From UBA1479 sp963976055 (GTDB taxonomy: Bacteria > Pseudomonadota > Alphaproteobacteria > Rhodospirillales > Casp-alpha2): 64,000 nucleotides of DNA. Both the position numbers and the translations under genes were made by a program. How positions within the stretch are numbered: the first letter of the stretch is position 1; each line of letters starts with the position of its first letter. The notes under the pieces are model-generated. The model was not told the origin of the DNA. It was given only the letters and a program-made list of their open reading frames with translations, and ran no database searches. The DNA is taken from assembly GCA_963976055.1 (NCBI GenBank), contig CAXBJB010000003.1, positions 350,331 to 414,330 on the forward strand, given 5' to 3'. This document shows, piece after piece, positions 34,387 through 42,439 of this stretch.

Positions 34387-34923
34387 TCACACCGCGCCGG
34401 TGTATTCGCCGCGTGCCGGGTAATTTTTCTCGATGGCGAAGTCTAGTGCCGCCAGCAATTCGGAGAAGTGCGGACGAACGAACGGCATGGTCTGGACCGA
34501 GGCGTAATAGAGCGTCTGATCCGGCGCGACCATGAACAGGCCGGGTTCGGAAAACAGGGCCGGCTCTTCGATGCCGATGGAGGTCTTCCCCCGCGAGGTC
34601 GAGATGAACAGCCCCCATTCCCGTGCCTTGGCCAGGGACAAGCCGTAGCCGACGCGCAATTCCTTGGCGGCGATCTTTTCGGCCATGGCCTTGCCGCGCT
34701 CCGCCTCATCGCTGGAGATCGCGATGGTGCCGACGCCGCGCTTGGCGAATTCCGGCGCGAGCTTTTCCAGTTCACTCAGGTACTTGGCGCAGATCGGGCA
34801 ATGCAGGCCCCGATAGAAGCAGATGACCGTCCCCCGTTCGGTCGTTTCCGAGGCAAGATCGAACGTGCCGCCGGTCACCAATTCGACGGAAAGGTCAGGG
34901 GTCTTCTGACGTGGCATGAGCAT
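34387..34923 (-). CDS. AhpC/TSA-type peroxiredoxin-like protein
   Basis: The 178-residue thioredoxin-fold protein has TVICFYRGLHCPICAKYL, with a CxxC where peroxiredoxins have the peroxidatic Cys, and later GLFMVAPDQTLYYASVQTMP. It probably reduces peroxides or disulfides in the cytoplasm. I used ATG 34923 because AAGGAGAT lies upstream; the open frame extends far beyond but its N-terminal part is Pro/Arg-rich and overlaps the divergent araC-type gene. That gene may regulate it. Confidence 0.85.
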   Translation of the reverse strand: MLMPRQKTPDLSVELVTGGTFDLASETTERGTVICFYRGLHCPICAKYLSELEKLAPEFAKRGVGTIAISSDEAERGKAMAEKIAAKELRVGYGLSLAKAREWGLFISTSRGKTSIGIEEPALFSEPGLFMVAPDQTLYYASVQTMPFVRPHFSELLAALDFAIEKNYPARGEYTGAV

Positions 34924-34984
34924 GGGGCGGTTATCTCCTTTGGAATTAAGCTGGCGTGCCGCCGGATGCAGCGGCCGGTTTTCG

Positions 34985-35013
34985 ATGACGGTGACCCTAT
35001 CAGTCGCTATAAT
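34985..35013 (+). promoter_or_regulatory. Candidate promoter of the AraC-type gene
   Basis: ATGACG (34985-34990) and TATAAT (35008-35013) are 17 bp apart, 41 bp upstream of the regulator start. The divergent region also has an A/T-rich stretch (35012-35050) that could hold the operator. Confidence 0.45.
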
Positions 35014-35054
35014 CAAAGAAATCCAAATTAATTGATTGAAACACCTAAAATCCC

Positions 35055-35798
35055 ATGGCCGGCCAATACGATCGACTGTCCGCTTTGATCTCCCGCTTTG
35101 ACCTGAAGGTTCTGCGGGTGCCGATGGGCGAGGGCAATATGGCGGTGTTCGGCGATCCGGAAACAGGGACGCCGGGGCGTGTCGAAATCCGCACCAGGGG
35201 CGGCGTTCCCGCCGCCGGGCCCAATGAGATTCCGGTCGCCGCCTGTTCAATCGATTGGGGCGGCGCGGCAAATCCTCTGATGGCGGCCTTGCCGGCGACC
35301 GTCTCTCTGCCGATCCGTGACGTGGAGACGCGGGCACTTCTGGATGTGTTCCTGGCCGAGGCCGGGGGGCGACGCTGTGGCTCCGACAAGGTTCTGGAAC
35401 GTTTGGCCGAAGTCCTGGTGATCCGCCTGATGCGTCAGCAGATCGAACAGGGGGCGGCCGAGCCGAGCGTATTGGCGGGGCTTGCCGATACGCGCCTGTC
35501 ACGCGCGATATCGGCCCTGCACGAGGCCCCCGGCCGGGCGTGGTCAAATGCCGACCTGGCGGCGGTCGCGGGCATGTCGTTGTCGCGTTTCGCCGATGCG
35601 TTTCGCGCGGTTGTCGGCGAAGCCCCGCAAAGTTATCTGCGCCGTTGGCGGATGACGCTGGCGCGTCAGGACATGGACCGGGGGGCCCGCGTGCAGGCTG
35701 TCGCCCGGCGCTACGGCTATGCCAGTTCGGAGGCCCTGTCCCGGGCCTTTCACCGGCAATTCGGCGTCAATCCGACGGACCTGCGCCGCGCCGGATAG
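35055..35798 (+). CDS. AraC family transcriptional regulator
   Basis: The 247-residue protein has an N-terminal cupin-type sensing domain and a C-terminal double helix-turn-helix (residues about 150-245): WSNADLAAVAGMSLSRFADA, then VQAVARRYGYASSEALSRAF and the family ending FGVNPTDLRR. It is divergent from the peroxiredoxin gene by 131 bp, so it probably controls that gene and itself. The effector is unknown. Confidence 0.88.
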   Translation: MAGQYDRLSALISRFDLKVLRVPMGEGNMAVFGDPETGTPGRVEIRTRGGVPAAGPNEIPVAACSIDWGGAANPLMAALPATVSLPIRDVETRALLDVFLAEAGGRRCGSDKVLERLAEVLVIRLMRQQIEQGAAEPSVLAGLADTRLSRAISALHEAPGRAWSNADLAAVAGMSLSRFADAFRAVVGEAPQSYLRRWRMTLARQDMDRGARVQAVARRYGYASSEALSRAFHRQFGVNPTDLRRAG

Positions 35799-35819
35799 GG
35801 TCGGGGCGGGGGCGCCGGT

Positions 35820-36491
35820 CTAGAACGCGATGGCGGCCTGGGCTTCGGCGGCTTCTTCCACCGTCCATTGGCGCACGGGCGTCGGGGCGCGGCCGCCGGC
35901 CAGCGGCAGGAAGGTGCCTTCGCCGGGGTCGTCCAGGGTGACGTTGCCCTCAGGCGTGATGACCTCGATGGCGCCTTCCTGGATCTGAAAGCCGTAATGC
36001 GGTTGTCCCGCCGGCATGCCGACGGTCAACTCGCCGCCCACGAAGTCCGTACCGCGAATGCCGATGGTGGCGGTGGGCGTGCCGAAGTCGACCTGTGAGG
36101 GGCTGGCTTTGCCGATTTTGCCGGAGGTATAGCGAAACACGCCGACCACCATGATCAACGCTTGGCGACCGGTGCCGGCGTCTGCCGAGGTCGGGTTGAA
36201 GACCATTTCATCGACGAAAACCTCGGCCTTTTCGCCGAGCGTCAGCGACGAGCCGTCGGCGAAGCGCACCAAAAGGCGGCCCTCTGGGCCGGTCTTCAGG
36301 ATATCACCGGCGAAAATCTTGGCGCCCTGGGAAAGCGGCGCGGTCGATCCTGAAAGGTTGCGCGTGGCCATGCCCTTCTGGCGTTCGACGACGCCCGCGG
36401 CCTCCTGGGCCATGGCCGGCGGGCAAATAAGAAACAATGCGACCGCAAGGGCGGCTGATCGGGCAAACCAGAAACACATAACGGCGATCAT
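35820..36491 (-). CDS. FecR-domain periplasmic protein
   Basis: After a signal peptide (MIAVMCFWFARSAALAVALF to AMAQ) the protein shows the FecR fold: LKTGPEGRLLVRFADGSSLT, LGEKAEVFVDEMVF, FGTPTATIGIRGTDFVG and IQEGAIEVITPEGNV. No sigma factor or TonB receptor is adjacent, so this is a standalone FecR-domain protein and not a classical iron-signalling regulator. I chose the start at 36491 to fit the signal peptide; the frame extends to 36542. It lies 185 bp downstream of fliP on the same strand. Confidence 0.75.
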   Translation of the reverse strand: MIAVMCFWFARSAALAVALFLICPPAMAQEAAGVVERQKGMATRNLSGSTAPLSQGAKIFAGDILKTGPEGRLLVRFADGSSLTLGEKAEVFVDEMVFNPTSADAGTGRQALIMVVGVFRYTSGKIGKASPSQVDFGTPTATIGIRGTDFVGGELTVGMPAGQPHYGFQIQEGAIEVITPEGNVTLDDPGEGTFLPLAGGRAPTPVRQWTVEEAAEAQAAIAF

Positions 36492-36676
36492 CCAATGTCT
36501 TGTGGCCGGTTTCGGCCAGGGGTCGCGCATCCCAAGGCGCATTCAGGACATGTCGTACAGGAGGCGCACATCCTTTTATGTGACTGCGATCACTCGATGG
36601 GGCGCGTGATTTCAGCCGCTCACCATACGGTTTCGGGAGCGGTGCTTTGGGAAGGAAGGGGAGGATGATCCGCTGT

Positions 36677-37495
36677 CTAGCCGGCGCCGAAGCTTTTGAC
36701 CAGGGAGCCGACGGTCATGTACCAGCCGTCGACCAGCACGAAGAAGATGATCTTGAACGGCAGGGCGATGATGACCGGCGGCAGCATCATCATGCCCATG
36801 GACATGAGTACGGATGCGACGACCATGTCGATGATCAGGAACGGCACGAACAGAAGAAAGCCGATCTCGAAGGCGCGTTTCAGTTCGGAAATCATATAGG
36901 CCGGGATCAGCACCCGCATGGGCATGTTCGTGCGGGCTTCTTCGTCGGGAATGCGCGCAATCTGGGTGAACAACAAAAGATCGCGTTCACGGACGTGGGT
37001 CATCATGAAGTCACGGAACGGCAGGATGGCCCGGTTGAAGCCCTGAAGTTCGTCCAAATTGCCCTGAATCACCGGATTGATGCCGGTTTCCCAGGCTTTC
37101 TCGAAGGTCGGCTGCATGATGAACAGGGTCAGGAACAGAGCCAGCCCGACCAAAACCTGGTTAGGCGGCGTTTGTTGCGTGCCCAGGGCCGTGCGCAGGA
37201 ACGACAGCACGACGATGATGCGCACGAAGGATGTGACCATGATGAGGATCGAGGGGGCGACGCTGAGCACCGTGATCAGCAGCAGCATCTGGATGATACG
37301 ACCCGTTGTGTCGCCGCCCTGATCGCCCAGATCGAGGGAGATCGATTGCGCGAGCGCCGGCGGGCTGAGAAGGGACAGCCCCAGGTAGATCGCGCAGGCG
37401 GCGCCGATCACCGCCAGGATCATCACCAGGGGATGGGCGAGGGGATTGCGCCGCCGTCGCGTGAAGATGCGCCGCATCTGCCCGTCGTTCGTCAT
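36677..37495 (-). CDS. fliP: Flagellar export gate protein FliP
   Basis: The 272-residue protein has a cleavable signal peptide, then the FliP blocks IIQMLLLITVLSVAPSILIM, FVRIIVVLSFLRTALGTQQT, PPNQVLVGLALFLTLFIMQP, and near the end LMSMGMMMLPPVIIALPFKI. FliP forms the core of the export gate with FliQ and FliR, which are encoded about 3 kb away on the other strand. Its start overlaps the fliO stop (ATGA). Confidence 0.96.
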   Translation of the reverse strand: MTNDGQMRRIFTRRRRNPLAHPLVMILAVIGAACAIYLGLSLLSPPALAQSISLDLGDQGGDTTGRIIQMLLLITVLSVAPSILIMVTSFVRIIVVLSFLRTALGTQQTPPNQVLVGLALFLTLFIMQPTFEKAWETGINPVIQGNLDELQGFNRAILPFRDFMMTHVRERDLLLFTQIARIPDEEARTNMPMRVLIPAYMISELKRAFEIGFLLFVPFLIIDMVVASVLMSMGMMMLPPVIIALPFKIIFFVLVDGWYMTVGSLVKSFGAG

Positions 37496-37827
37496 GACTG
37501 GGTCTCTGTATTGTCACTGGCGGCGGTCAAGGCCTGTCTGAAGTCCGTGCCGGGGCCGGCGATACCGGTTTCGATGAGCAATTCCGACGTAGGGCCGACT
37601 AGCAGCAGATGTTCCGTGTCGTCGCGGCGGACCAGGATCAGGCGACGGCGGCCGTCAAGAGGCGTTACTTCCACGATGCCCAGGCGCCGGTTGCTGGCGC
37701 GCTTGATGGCCGCAGCCGGAAAGCCCCAGCCGGCGCGCCGCGCCATGGCGGCAAGCAGCGCGATCAGGCCGATCACGAAAATCAGCGCGAGGATGAAGCG
37801 GAAATAGCCGCCCATGTCCATGTCCAT
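37492..37827 (-). CDS. fliO: Flagellar assembly protein FliO
   Basis: The 111-residue protein has one membrane helix (YFRFILALIFVIGLIALLAA, near the N-terminus) and a FliO domain (RRLGIVEVTPLDGRRRLILV, then DDTEHLLLVGPTSELLIETG). FliO helps FliP assemble into the export gate. I chose ATG 37827 because AAGGA lies eight bases upstream. It overlaps fliP by 4 bp. Confidence 0.88.
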   Translation of the reverse strand: MDMDMGGYFRFILALIFVIGLIALLAAMARRAGWGFPAAAIKRASNRRLGIVEVTPLDGRRRLILVRRDDTEHLLLVGPTSELLIETGIAGPGTDFRQALTAASDNTETQS

Positions 37828-37831
37828 GGCG

Positions 37832-38146
37832 CTATTCCTTGCCCGTTTCACTGTCAGCCGGGCCGAGGCCGGCACCGGCGCGGATTTGATCTTCGAGACG
37901 GTTGAGATCCGAGACCATCTTTTCCAGGCGCAGGCGGATGCTGTCCGGATCCGACGACGCGAGCGCCATGGTGCGCACGTTTTGGCAAATCCAGGCGACC
38001 CGGTCGCCCAAGGGTGTCATGTCCAGCAACTCGCCGCCCGCAAGGGCCCGGCGGGCGTTCAGGATCATGGCTTCGACCTCGGTCATGGCCGATTCCAGGG
38101 ACGCGGGAGGAGCATTGCCGCCGTTTGTGTTGTCGTGGTCGCTCAT
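37832..38146 (-). CDS. Small unrecognised protein between fhlB and fliO
   Basis: The 104-residue soluble protein is mostly helical (LESAMTEVEAMILNARRALA, then RLRLEKMVSDLNRLEDQIRA) and ends in an acidic tail. I do not recognise a named family. It overlaps fhlB by 4 bp (ATGA) and ends 4 bp before fliO, so it is part of a tightly coupled flagellar-export operon. GGAGA upstream supports the start at 38146. It may be an export-apparatus accessory or chaperone, by position only. Confidence 0.7.
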   Translation of the reverse strand: MSDHDNTNGGNAPPASLESAMTEVEAMILNARRALAGGELLDMTPLGDRVAWICQNVRTMALASSDPDSIRLRLEKMVSDLNRLEDQIRAGAGLGPADSETGKE

Positions 38147-38532
38147 GGGTGCGTATCTCCCATCCATTCGCGCACGATGTCTTCGCGGCTTTTGCCCGCC
38201 AGATCGTCGGCCCCGTTGGCGCGGTAAAGATAAATCAGAATTTCGGCCACGGCGGCGAAGGCCTCGACGGGGATTTCCTCTTCCATGTCGATCGTGGCGA
38301 GAAGCTGGGCAAGGTCGGCGTCTTCGCGAACCTTGATGCCGTTGGCGAAGGCGATCTGCAAAATCTGTTCGGCCAGACGGCCGCGCCCGCCCGCAACCAC
38401 GGTGGGCGCCATGCCTGGTAGGGCCCCTTCGGCCAGGGCCACGGCCAGCGCATCCTTGGTTGCCGGAATGCGCTGGAAGTTCGCTTGCGGACCGTCGTTA
38501 TCGGTCGGCTCTTTGGGGGTATCTGCGTTCAC
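38143..38532 (-). CDS. fhlB: FhlB: FlhB C-terminal-domain homologue
   Basis: The protein resembles the cytoplasmic domain of FlhB without its membrane part: TVVAGGRGRLAEQILQIAFA, NGIKVREDADLAQLLATIDM and EEIPVEAFAAVAEILIYLYR align with the FlhB region after the autocleavage site. Compared with FlhB encoded at 41.3 kb, the NPTH site is missing. Such FhlB/FlhX proteins can take part in the hook-to-filament export switch. The start is uncertain: I used GTG 38532, with TTG 38559 as an alternative. Confidence 0.78.
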   Translation of the reverse strand: MNADTPKEPTDNDGPQANFQRIPATKDALAVALAEGALPGMAPTVVAGGRGRLAEQILQIAFANGIKVREDADLAQLLATIDMEEEIPVEAFAAVAEILIYLYRANGADDLAGKSREDIVREWMGDTHP

Positions 38533-38613
38533 GTGCCGCTGGTCCCATTCGCGTGGCAAGGTCTGAGGATAGGCAAGAATTGCCGGATTCGTACGATCCT
38601 AACGGTCCTCGGT

Positions 38614-38718
38614 TTAACAAATGATTACAGCGGGGCCGGTTTTCCGTTTCGGAATCAGACGTTTAATGGCTAGCCCAGGCGATTGCGGCGGAACCGGATG
38701 TGCTTAATAGGTTGTTAA
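38614..38718. promoter_or_regulatory. CtrA-type boxes between fhlB and flgB
   Basis: A perfect TTAA-N7-TTAA is at 38704-38718, 106 bp upstream of flgB. A 7-of-8 match (TTAA-N7-TTAC) is at 38614-38628, 82 bp upstream of fhlB. Both lie in the 291-bp divergent region, which holds no gene. In Caulobacter CtrA activates early flagellar operons from such sites. Confidence 0.6.
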
Positions 38719-38823
38719 GGAACCCGGCAGATAATGCCTAGCAGGACGGTTTCCGGGGCTTGTGATGCTCACCGGGACCAGGGGACAACGGATTAATTCC
38801 GCTAGACAAGGGGCCGCGCGCAG

Positions 38824-39219
38824 ATGGATCTGACCCTCTTCGCAGCTGTAAAGAAACGCCTTAACTGGCTTGGCCAACGCCAGGAAATCCTGGCCCAGAA
38901 CATTTCCAACGCGGATACGCCTGACTACAAGGCGAAGGACCTCAAGCCATATGCCTTCCGCGATCTCCTGCGCAAGGAATCGGCGCAGTTGAACATGGTC
39001 ACCACCGAACCCGGACAGTTGGGCGGCCGACGCAAGCGCATCCGCGATTTCTTTGTCGAAGAGCCGCGCCATCCCTATGAGACGGCGCCCAACGGCAACT
39101 CGGTGGTGCTCGAGGAACAGATGGGCAAGGTGGCCGAGACACAAACCACCCACCGTCTGACTACGGAACTCTACAAAAAGCACATGGAGATGCTGAAAAC
39201 CGCCAGCCGCGGACGTTAG
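38824..39219 (+). CDS. flgB: Flagellar proximal rod protein FlgB
   Basis: The 131-residue protein has the FlgB signature ILAQNISNADTPDYKAKDLK near residues 22-41 and a C-terminal helix THRLTTELYKKHMEMLKTA. FlgB is among the first rod proteins exported. It is the first gene of flgB-flgC-fliE-fliQ-fliR-flhB, with a CtrA-type box upstream. Confidence 0.94.
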   Translation: MDLTLFAAVKKRLNWLGQRQEILAQNISNADTPDYKAKDLKPYAFRDLLRKESAQLNMVTTEPGQLGGRRKRIRDFFVEEPRHPYETAPNGNSVVLEEQMGKVAETQTTHRLTTELYKKHMEMLKTASRGR

Positions 39220-39376
39220 GCGGTCACGCCCGGAGGCGGGCGGACATTAAAATTCGGGCCGCAAAGGCCACAGGCGAACCTGGAACGGGAACCTCGACAG
39301 AACGTCGTCCAAACCAAAGCCGCCGGACATAGGGAGAATCCTTGCCCGGATAAAGATCAAGGAGGCGAAAGCCCCG

Positions 39377-39793
39377 ATGGACGACATTATCAAGACCATC
39401 CGCATTTCCAGCGCCGGAATGCGCGTGCAGGGAACGCGCCTTCGCGTGATCTCGCAAAACATCGCCAACGCGGACAGCCTGCCGCAACGCCCCGGCGACG
39501 ACCCCTACCGGCGCAAGCTGGTGACCTTCAAGAACGAATTGGACAAATCCGTCGGCGTCGACACGGTACACGTCAACCGCCTGCACAAGGACATGTCCGA
39601 CTTCGGCAATAAGTATGACCCATCTCACCCCGCCGCCGACAAGGACGGCTATGTGAAGACACCCAACGTCAACACCATGATTGAAATGATGGACATGCGC
39701 GAAGCGCAGCGGTCCTACGAAGCCAATCTGAACCTGATCAAGTCGTCGAAAACGATGTTGAACAGCGTCATCGACGTGCTGCGCAGCAACTAG
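39377..39793 (+). CDS. flgC: Flagellar proximal rod protein FlgC
   Basis: The 138-residue protein has the rod signature RVISQNIANADSLPQRPGDD, then GYVKTPNVNTMIEMMDMREA and QRSYEANLNLIKSSKTMLNS, all typical of FlgC. It forms the proximal rod with FlgB and FlgF. The 157-bp gap after flgB is longer than usual within such an operon but shows no clear promoter or terminator. GGAGG eleven bases upstream supports the start. Confidence 0.95.
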   Translation: MDDIIKTIRISSAGMRVQGTRLRVISQNIANADSLPQRPGDDPYRRKLVTFKNELDKSVGVDTVHVNRLHKDMSDFGNKYDPSHPAADKDGYVKTPNVNTMIEMMDMREAQRSYEANLNLIKSSKTMLNSVIDVLRSN

Positions 39794-39859
39794 AGCCGGC
39801 GCGGAAATTCAGGTCCCAACGCGGACCGGGCCCAACGGGCCTAGAACGGGAGCATAACA

Positions 39860-40189
39860 ATGAGCGTGAACGCCGATTTCAATATCCATCAGGCCTTGAA
39901 CGCCTATCAACGGGCGGCCCGCCAACAGATTTCCGGTGCGGGAGATGTCGCCGCGCCGACCGCCAAGGCAAACGAGGAGTTCGGCGACCTTGTGCGCAGC
40001 GCCATCATGGAAGCCCGCAAGATCGGCGAGACGTCGGAAAAACTGTCCATCGACGCGATCAACGACCGCGCCGACATCACCCAGGTGGTGACCGCCGTGG
40101 CCGAGGCTGAAATGACCCTGCAGACCGTGGTCAACGTGCGCGACAAGGTTCTGGAAGCCTACAACGACATCATCCGGATGCCGGTGTAA
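39860..40189 (+). CDS. fliE: Flagellar hook-basal body protein FliE
   Basis: The 109-residue protein ends in the FliE core: FGDLVRSAIMEARKIGETSE, then ADITQVVTAVAEAEMTLQTV and VVNVRDKVLEAYNDIIRMPV. FliE joins the MS ring to the rod and is needed for export of rod proteins. It lies 66 bp after flgC and 33 bp before fliQ. Confidence 0.94.
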   Translation: MSVNADFNIHQALNAYQRAARQQISGAGDVAAPTAKANEEFGDLVRSAIMEARKIGETSEKLSIDAINDRADITQVVTAVAEAEMTLQTVVNVRDKVLEAYNDIIRMPV

Positions 40190-40222
40190 CGCCATCGGTC
40201 CGCGGCGTCGGGAGCAGCCCAG

Positions 40223-40486
40223 ATGAACGAAGTGGATGTCATCGACGTCGGCCGCAACGCCATGTGGGTGGTCATCAAGGTGGCCGGCCCGATCATGTTC
40301 CTTGGTCTGATCAGCGGCCTTATCATCGCTCTGTTTCAGGCGCTCACGACGATCCAGGAAATGACCCTGACCTTCGTGCCGAAGATCATCGTCATCTTCA
40401 TCGCCATCGTCGTTCTGCTGCCGTTTATGATCAACACGGTCACGACCTTCACAAACACCCTGTTCGACCGAATTTCGGCGCTATAG
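40223..40486 (+). CDS. fliQ: Flagellar export gate protein FliQ
   Basis: The 87-residue protein has two membrane helices (about residues 15-37 and 50-72). ALTTIQEMTLTFVPKIIVIF is the FliQ signature. FliQ forms the export gate with FliP and FliR. It is 19 bp from fliR. Confidence 0.95.
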   Translation: MNEVDVIDVGRNAMWVVIKVAGPIMFLGLISGLIIALFQALTTIQEMTLTFVPKIIVIFIAIVVLLPFMINTVTTFTNTLFDRISAL

Positions 40487-40505
40487 GCGGCGGAGGGCGG
40501 TAGAC

Positions 40506-41264
40506 ATGCTCGAAGAGCTCCTCAAACTCAACGTCTTCGCATTTTTGCTGGTTCTGTCTCGCGTCGGCGCCATGATGGCGATTCTGCCGGGCATCGCGGC
40601 GGCCTATGTCAGTACGCGAATCCGTGTCGTCCTGGCCGTCGCCGTCGCCGTTGTCATGACGCCCGTGCTGGCGGAGAGCCTGCCGGCGCCGCCCGAAAGC
40701 CCCTATGTCCTGTTCCTGCTGCTTACCGGTGAGGTCATCGTCGGCCTGTTTCTCGGCGGGATCGCGGTCATCCTGATCAGTGCCCTACAAACCGCGGGAA
40801 CGTTGATCGCGCTGTTTGCTGCCATGGCCAATGCCCTGATTCAGGATTCGATTACCGAACAGCAAAGCTCCGTCATTTCCAACATGTTGACCATCAGCGG
40901 ACTGGTGATGATCTTCGTCACGGACAGCCATCATGTATATTTCACGGTGGTTGCCGATTCCTATACCTTGTTCGTGCCCGGCGAGGGTGTGTCGACCGGC
41001 GACATGGCGCTGATGCTGGCGCGCCGGGTCGCCGACAGCTTTGCGTTGGGGTTTCAGCTGTCCATCCCGTTTCTGGTCATCGCCATGGTCTATTACATTG
41101 GGCTCGGCGTTCTTGGCCGTCTGATGCCTCAGTTGCCGGTGTTCTTCTTCGGGCTGCCGGTGCAGGTCACGGTCCAGATCGGCGCTCTCATGATCGTGTT
41201 CTCGTCGATCATGCTGGTGTTTCTCAATCATTTCCAACAGGGGTACGCCGTCTTTACGGGCTAG
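40506..41264 (+). CDS. fliR: Flagellar export gate protein FliR
   Basis: The 252-residue protein has about six membrane segments. VLSRVGAMMAILPGIAAAYV, LTGEVIVGLFLGGIAVILIS and LGRLMPQLPVFFFGLPVQVT are FliR blocks. It completes the FliP5-FliQ4-FliR1 export gate. It lies between fliQ and flhB (24-bp gap). Confidence 0.95.
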   Translation: MLEELLKLNVFAFLLVLSRVGAMMAILPGIAAAYVSTRIRVVLAVAVAVVMTPVLAESLPAPPESPYVLFLLLTGEVIVGLFLGGIAVILISALQTAGTLIALFAAMANALIQDSITEQQSSVISNMLTISGLVMIFVTDSHHVYFTVVADSYTLFVPGEGVSTGDMALMLARRVADSFALGFQLSIPFLVIAMVYYIGLGVLGRLMPQLPVFFFGLPVQVTVQIGALMIVFSSIMLVFLNHFQQGYAVFTG

Positions 41265-41288
41265 GGCCCGGATCGACGGCAGGGACAC

Positions 41289-42359
41289 ATGGCAGAAGAA
41301 GACGACTCACAAAAAACAGAAGAGCCGACCGGCAGGAAACTCTCCAAGGCCCGTGACGAAGGTCAGGTCGCCCAGTCTCAGGAAATCAAGAGTCTGATGA
41401 TCCTGGTCGGCGGCGTGGGAATGCTGATGTTCATGGCGCCGGCGATGGCCCGTGACATCACCCTGATCGGCCGGCGCTTCGTTGAGGCTTCCTATTCGAT
41501 TCCGACGGATTTCGAACATCTGCGCCTGGTGTTTTCCAAGGTCGCGATGGAGGTCGGCGTGATCCTCGCCCCCGCCATGGCGATGTTCGTGGTCCTGGCG
41601 ATCGTCGCCAACGTCGGCCAGTTCGGCCTTATCTGGTCGACCAAAAAAATTCAGCCGAAAGCAAGTAAGATCAACCCCTTGAGTGGGTTCAAGCGGCTGT
41701 TTTCCAGCCAAGGCCTGATGGAATTTGCGAAGGGCATTTTGAAGTTGACCTTGGTCGCGACGGTGGCGTTCGGGCTTGCCATTCCCATGCTGCACGACCT
41801 GGAAATGATGCCCGCGATCTCAACATTCGCCGCCCTTCACCGCATCCACGAAATCTCCATCCTGATGGCGCTCGCGACCATCGGGGTGATGGGGTTCATC
41901 GCGGCGCTTGATTACATGTATCAGCGCGCGACCTTCATGAAGCAGATGCGGATGTCCAAGACCGAGATCAAGGACGAGTACAAACAGACCGACGGCGATC
42001 CGCAGATCAAGGCGCGAATCCGCCAGATACGTATGGATCGCGCCCGCAAGCGCATGATGGCGGCCGTGCCCAACGCCGATGTGGTGATCACCAACCCGAC
42101 CCACTTCGCGGTCGCCCTGGAATACAAGATGGAAACCATGCCGGCCCCCAAGGTGATCGCCAAAGGACAGGACTTGGTGGCGCTCAAAATCCGCGAAATC
42201 GCCGAGGCAAACGAGATCACCATCGTTGAAAATCCGCCGTTGGCGCGGGCTCTCTACGCTTCCGTGGAGTTAGACGAGGAAATCCCGGCGGAACACTTCA
42301 AGGCGGTCGCCGAGGTCATCGGCCACGTCATGCGGCTCAAGGGTAAGTTGCCCCATTAA
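41289..42359 (+). CDS. flhB: Flagellar export specificity protein FlhB
   Basis: The 356-residue protein has the acidic FlhB start EEDDSQKTEEPTGRKLSKAR, four membrane helices and the autocleavage site NPTH (about residue 268-271, in VVITNPTHFAVAL). FlhB switches export from rod and hook to filament substrates after cleavage. A shorter paralogue without NPTH, FhlB, is encoded at 38.1 kb. The next gene is the CckA-type kinase. Confidence 0.96.
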   Translation: MAEEDDSQKTEEPTGRKLSKARDEGQVAQSQEIKSLMILVGGVGMLMFMAPAMARDITLIGRRFVEASYSIPTDFEHLRLVFSKVAMEVGVILAPAMAMFVVLAIVANVGQFGLIWSTKKIQPKASKINPLSGFKRLFSSQGLMEFAKGILKLTLVATVAFGLAIPMLHDLEMMPAISTFAALHRIHEISILMALATIGVMGFIAALDYMYQRATFMKQMRMSKTEIKDEYKQTDGDPQIKARIRQIRMDRARKRMMAAVPNADVVITNPTHFAVALEYKMETMPAPKVIAKGQDLVALKIREIAEANEITIVENPPLARALYASVELDEEIPAEHFKAVAEVIGHVMRLKGKLPH

Positions 42360-42439
42360 CGGCTCCGGCGGCCTCTGGCCCTCGGGGGCCGCATCCCGGC
42401 AGCCAGCGCTGTTGACAGGGACCGTTCAGTGGTAATCCT

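Noticed and set aside
34924..35547. N-terminal extension of the peroxiredoxin frame
   Set aside because: It is Pro/Arg-rich, overlaps the divergent AraC-type gene, and a good ribosome site precedes ATG 34923.
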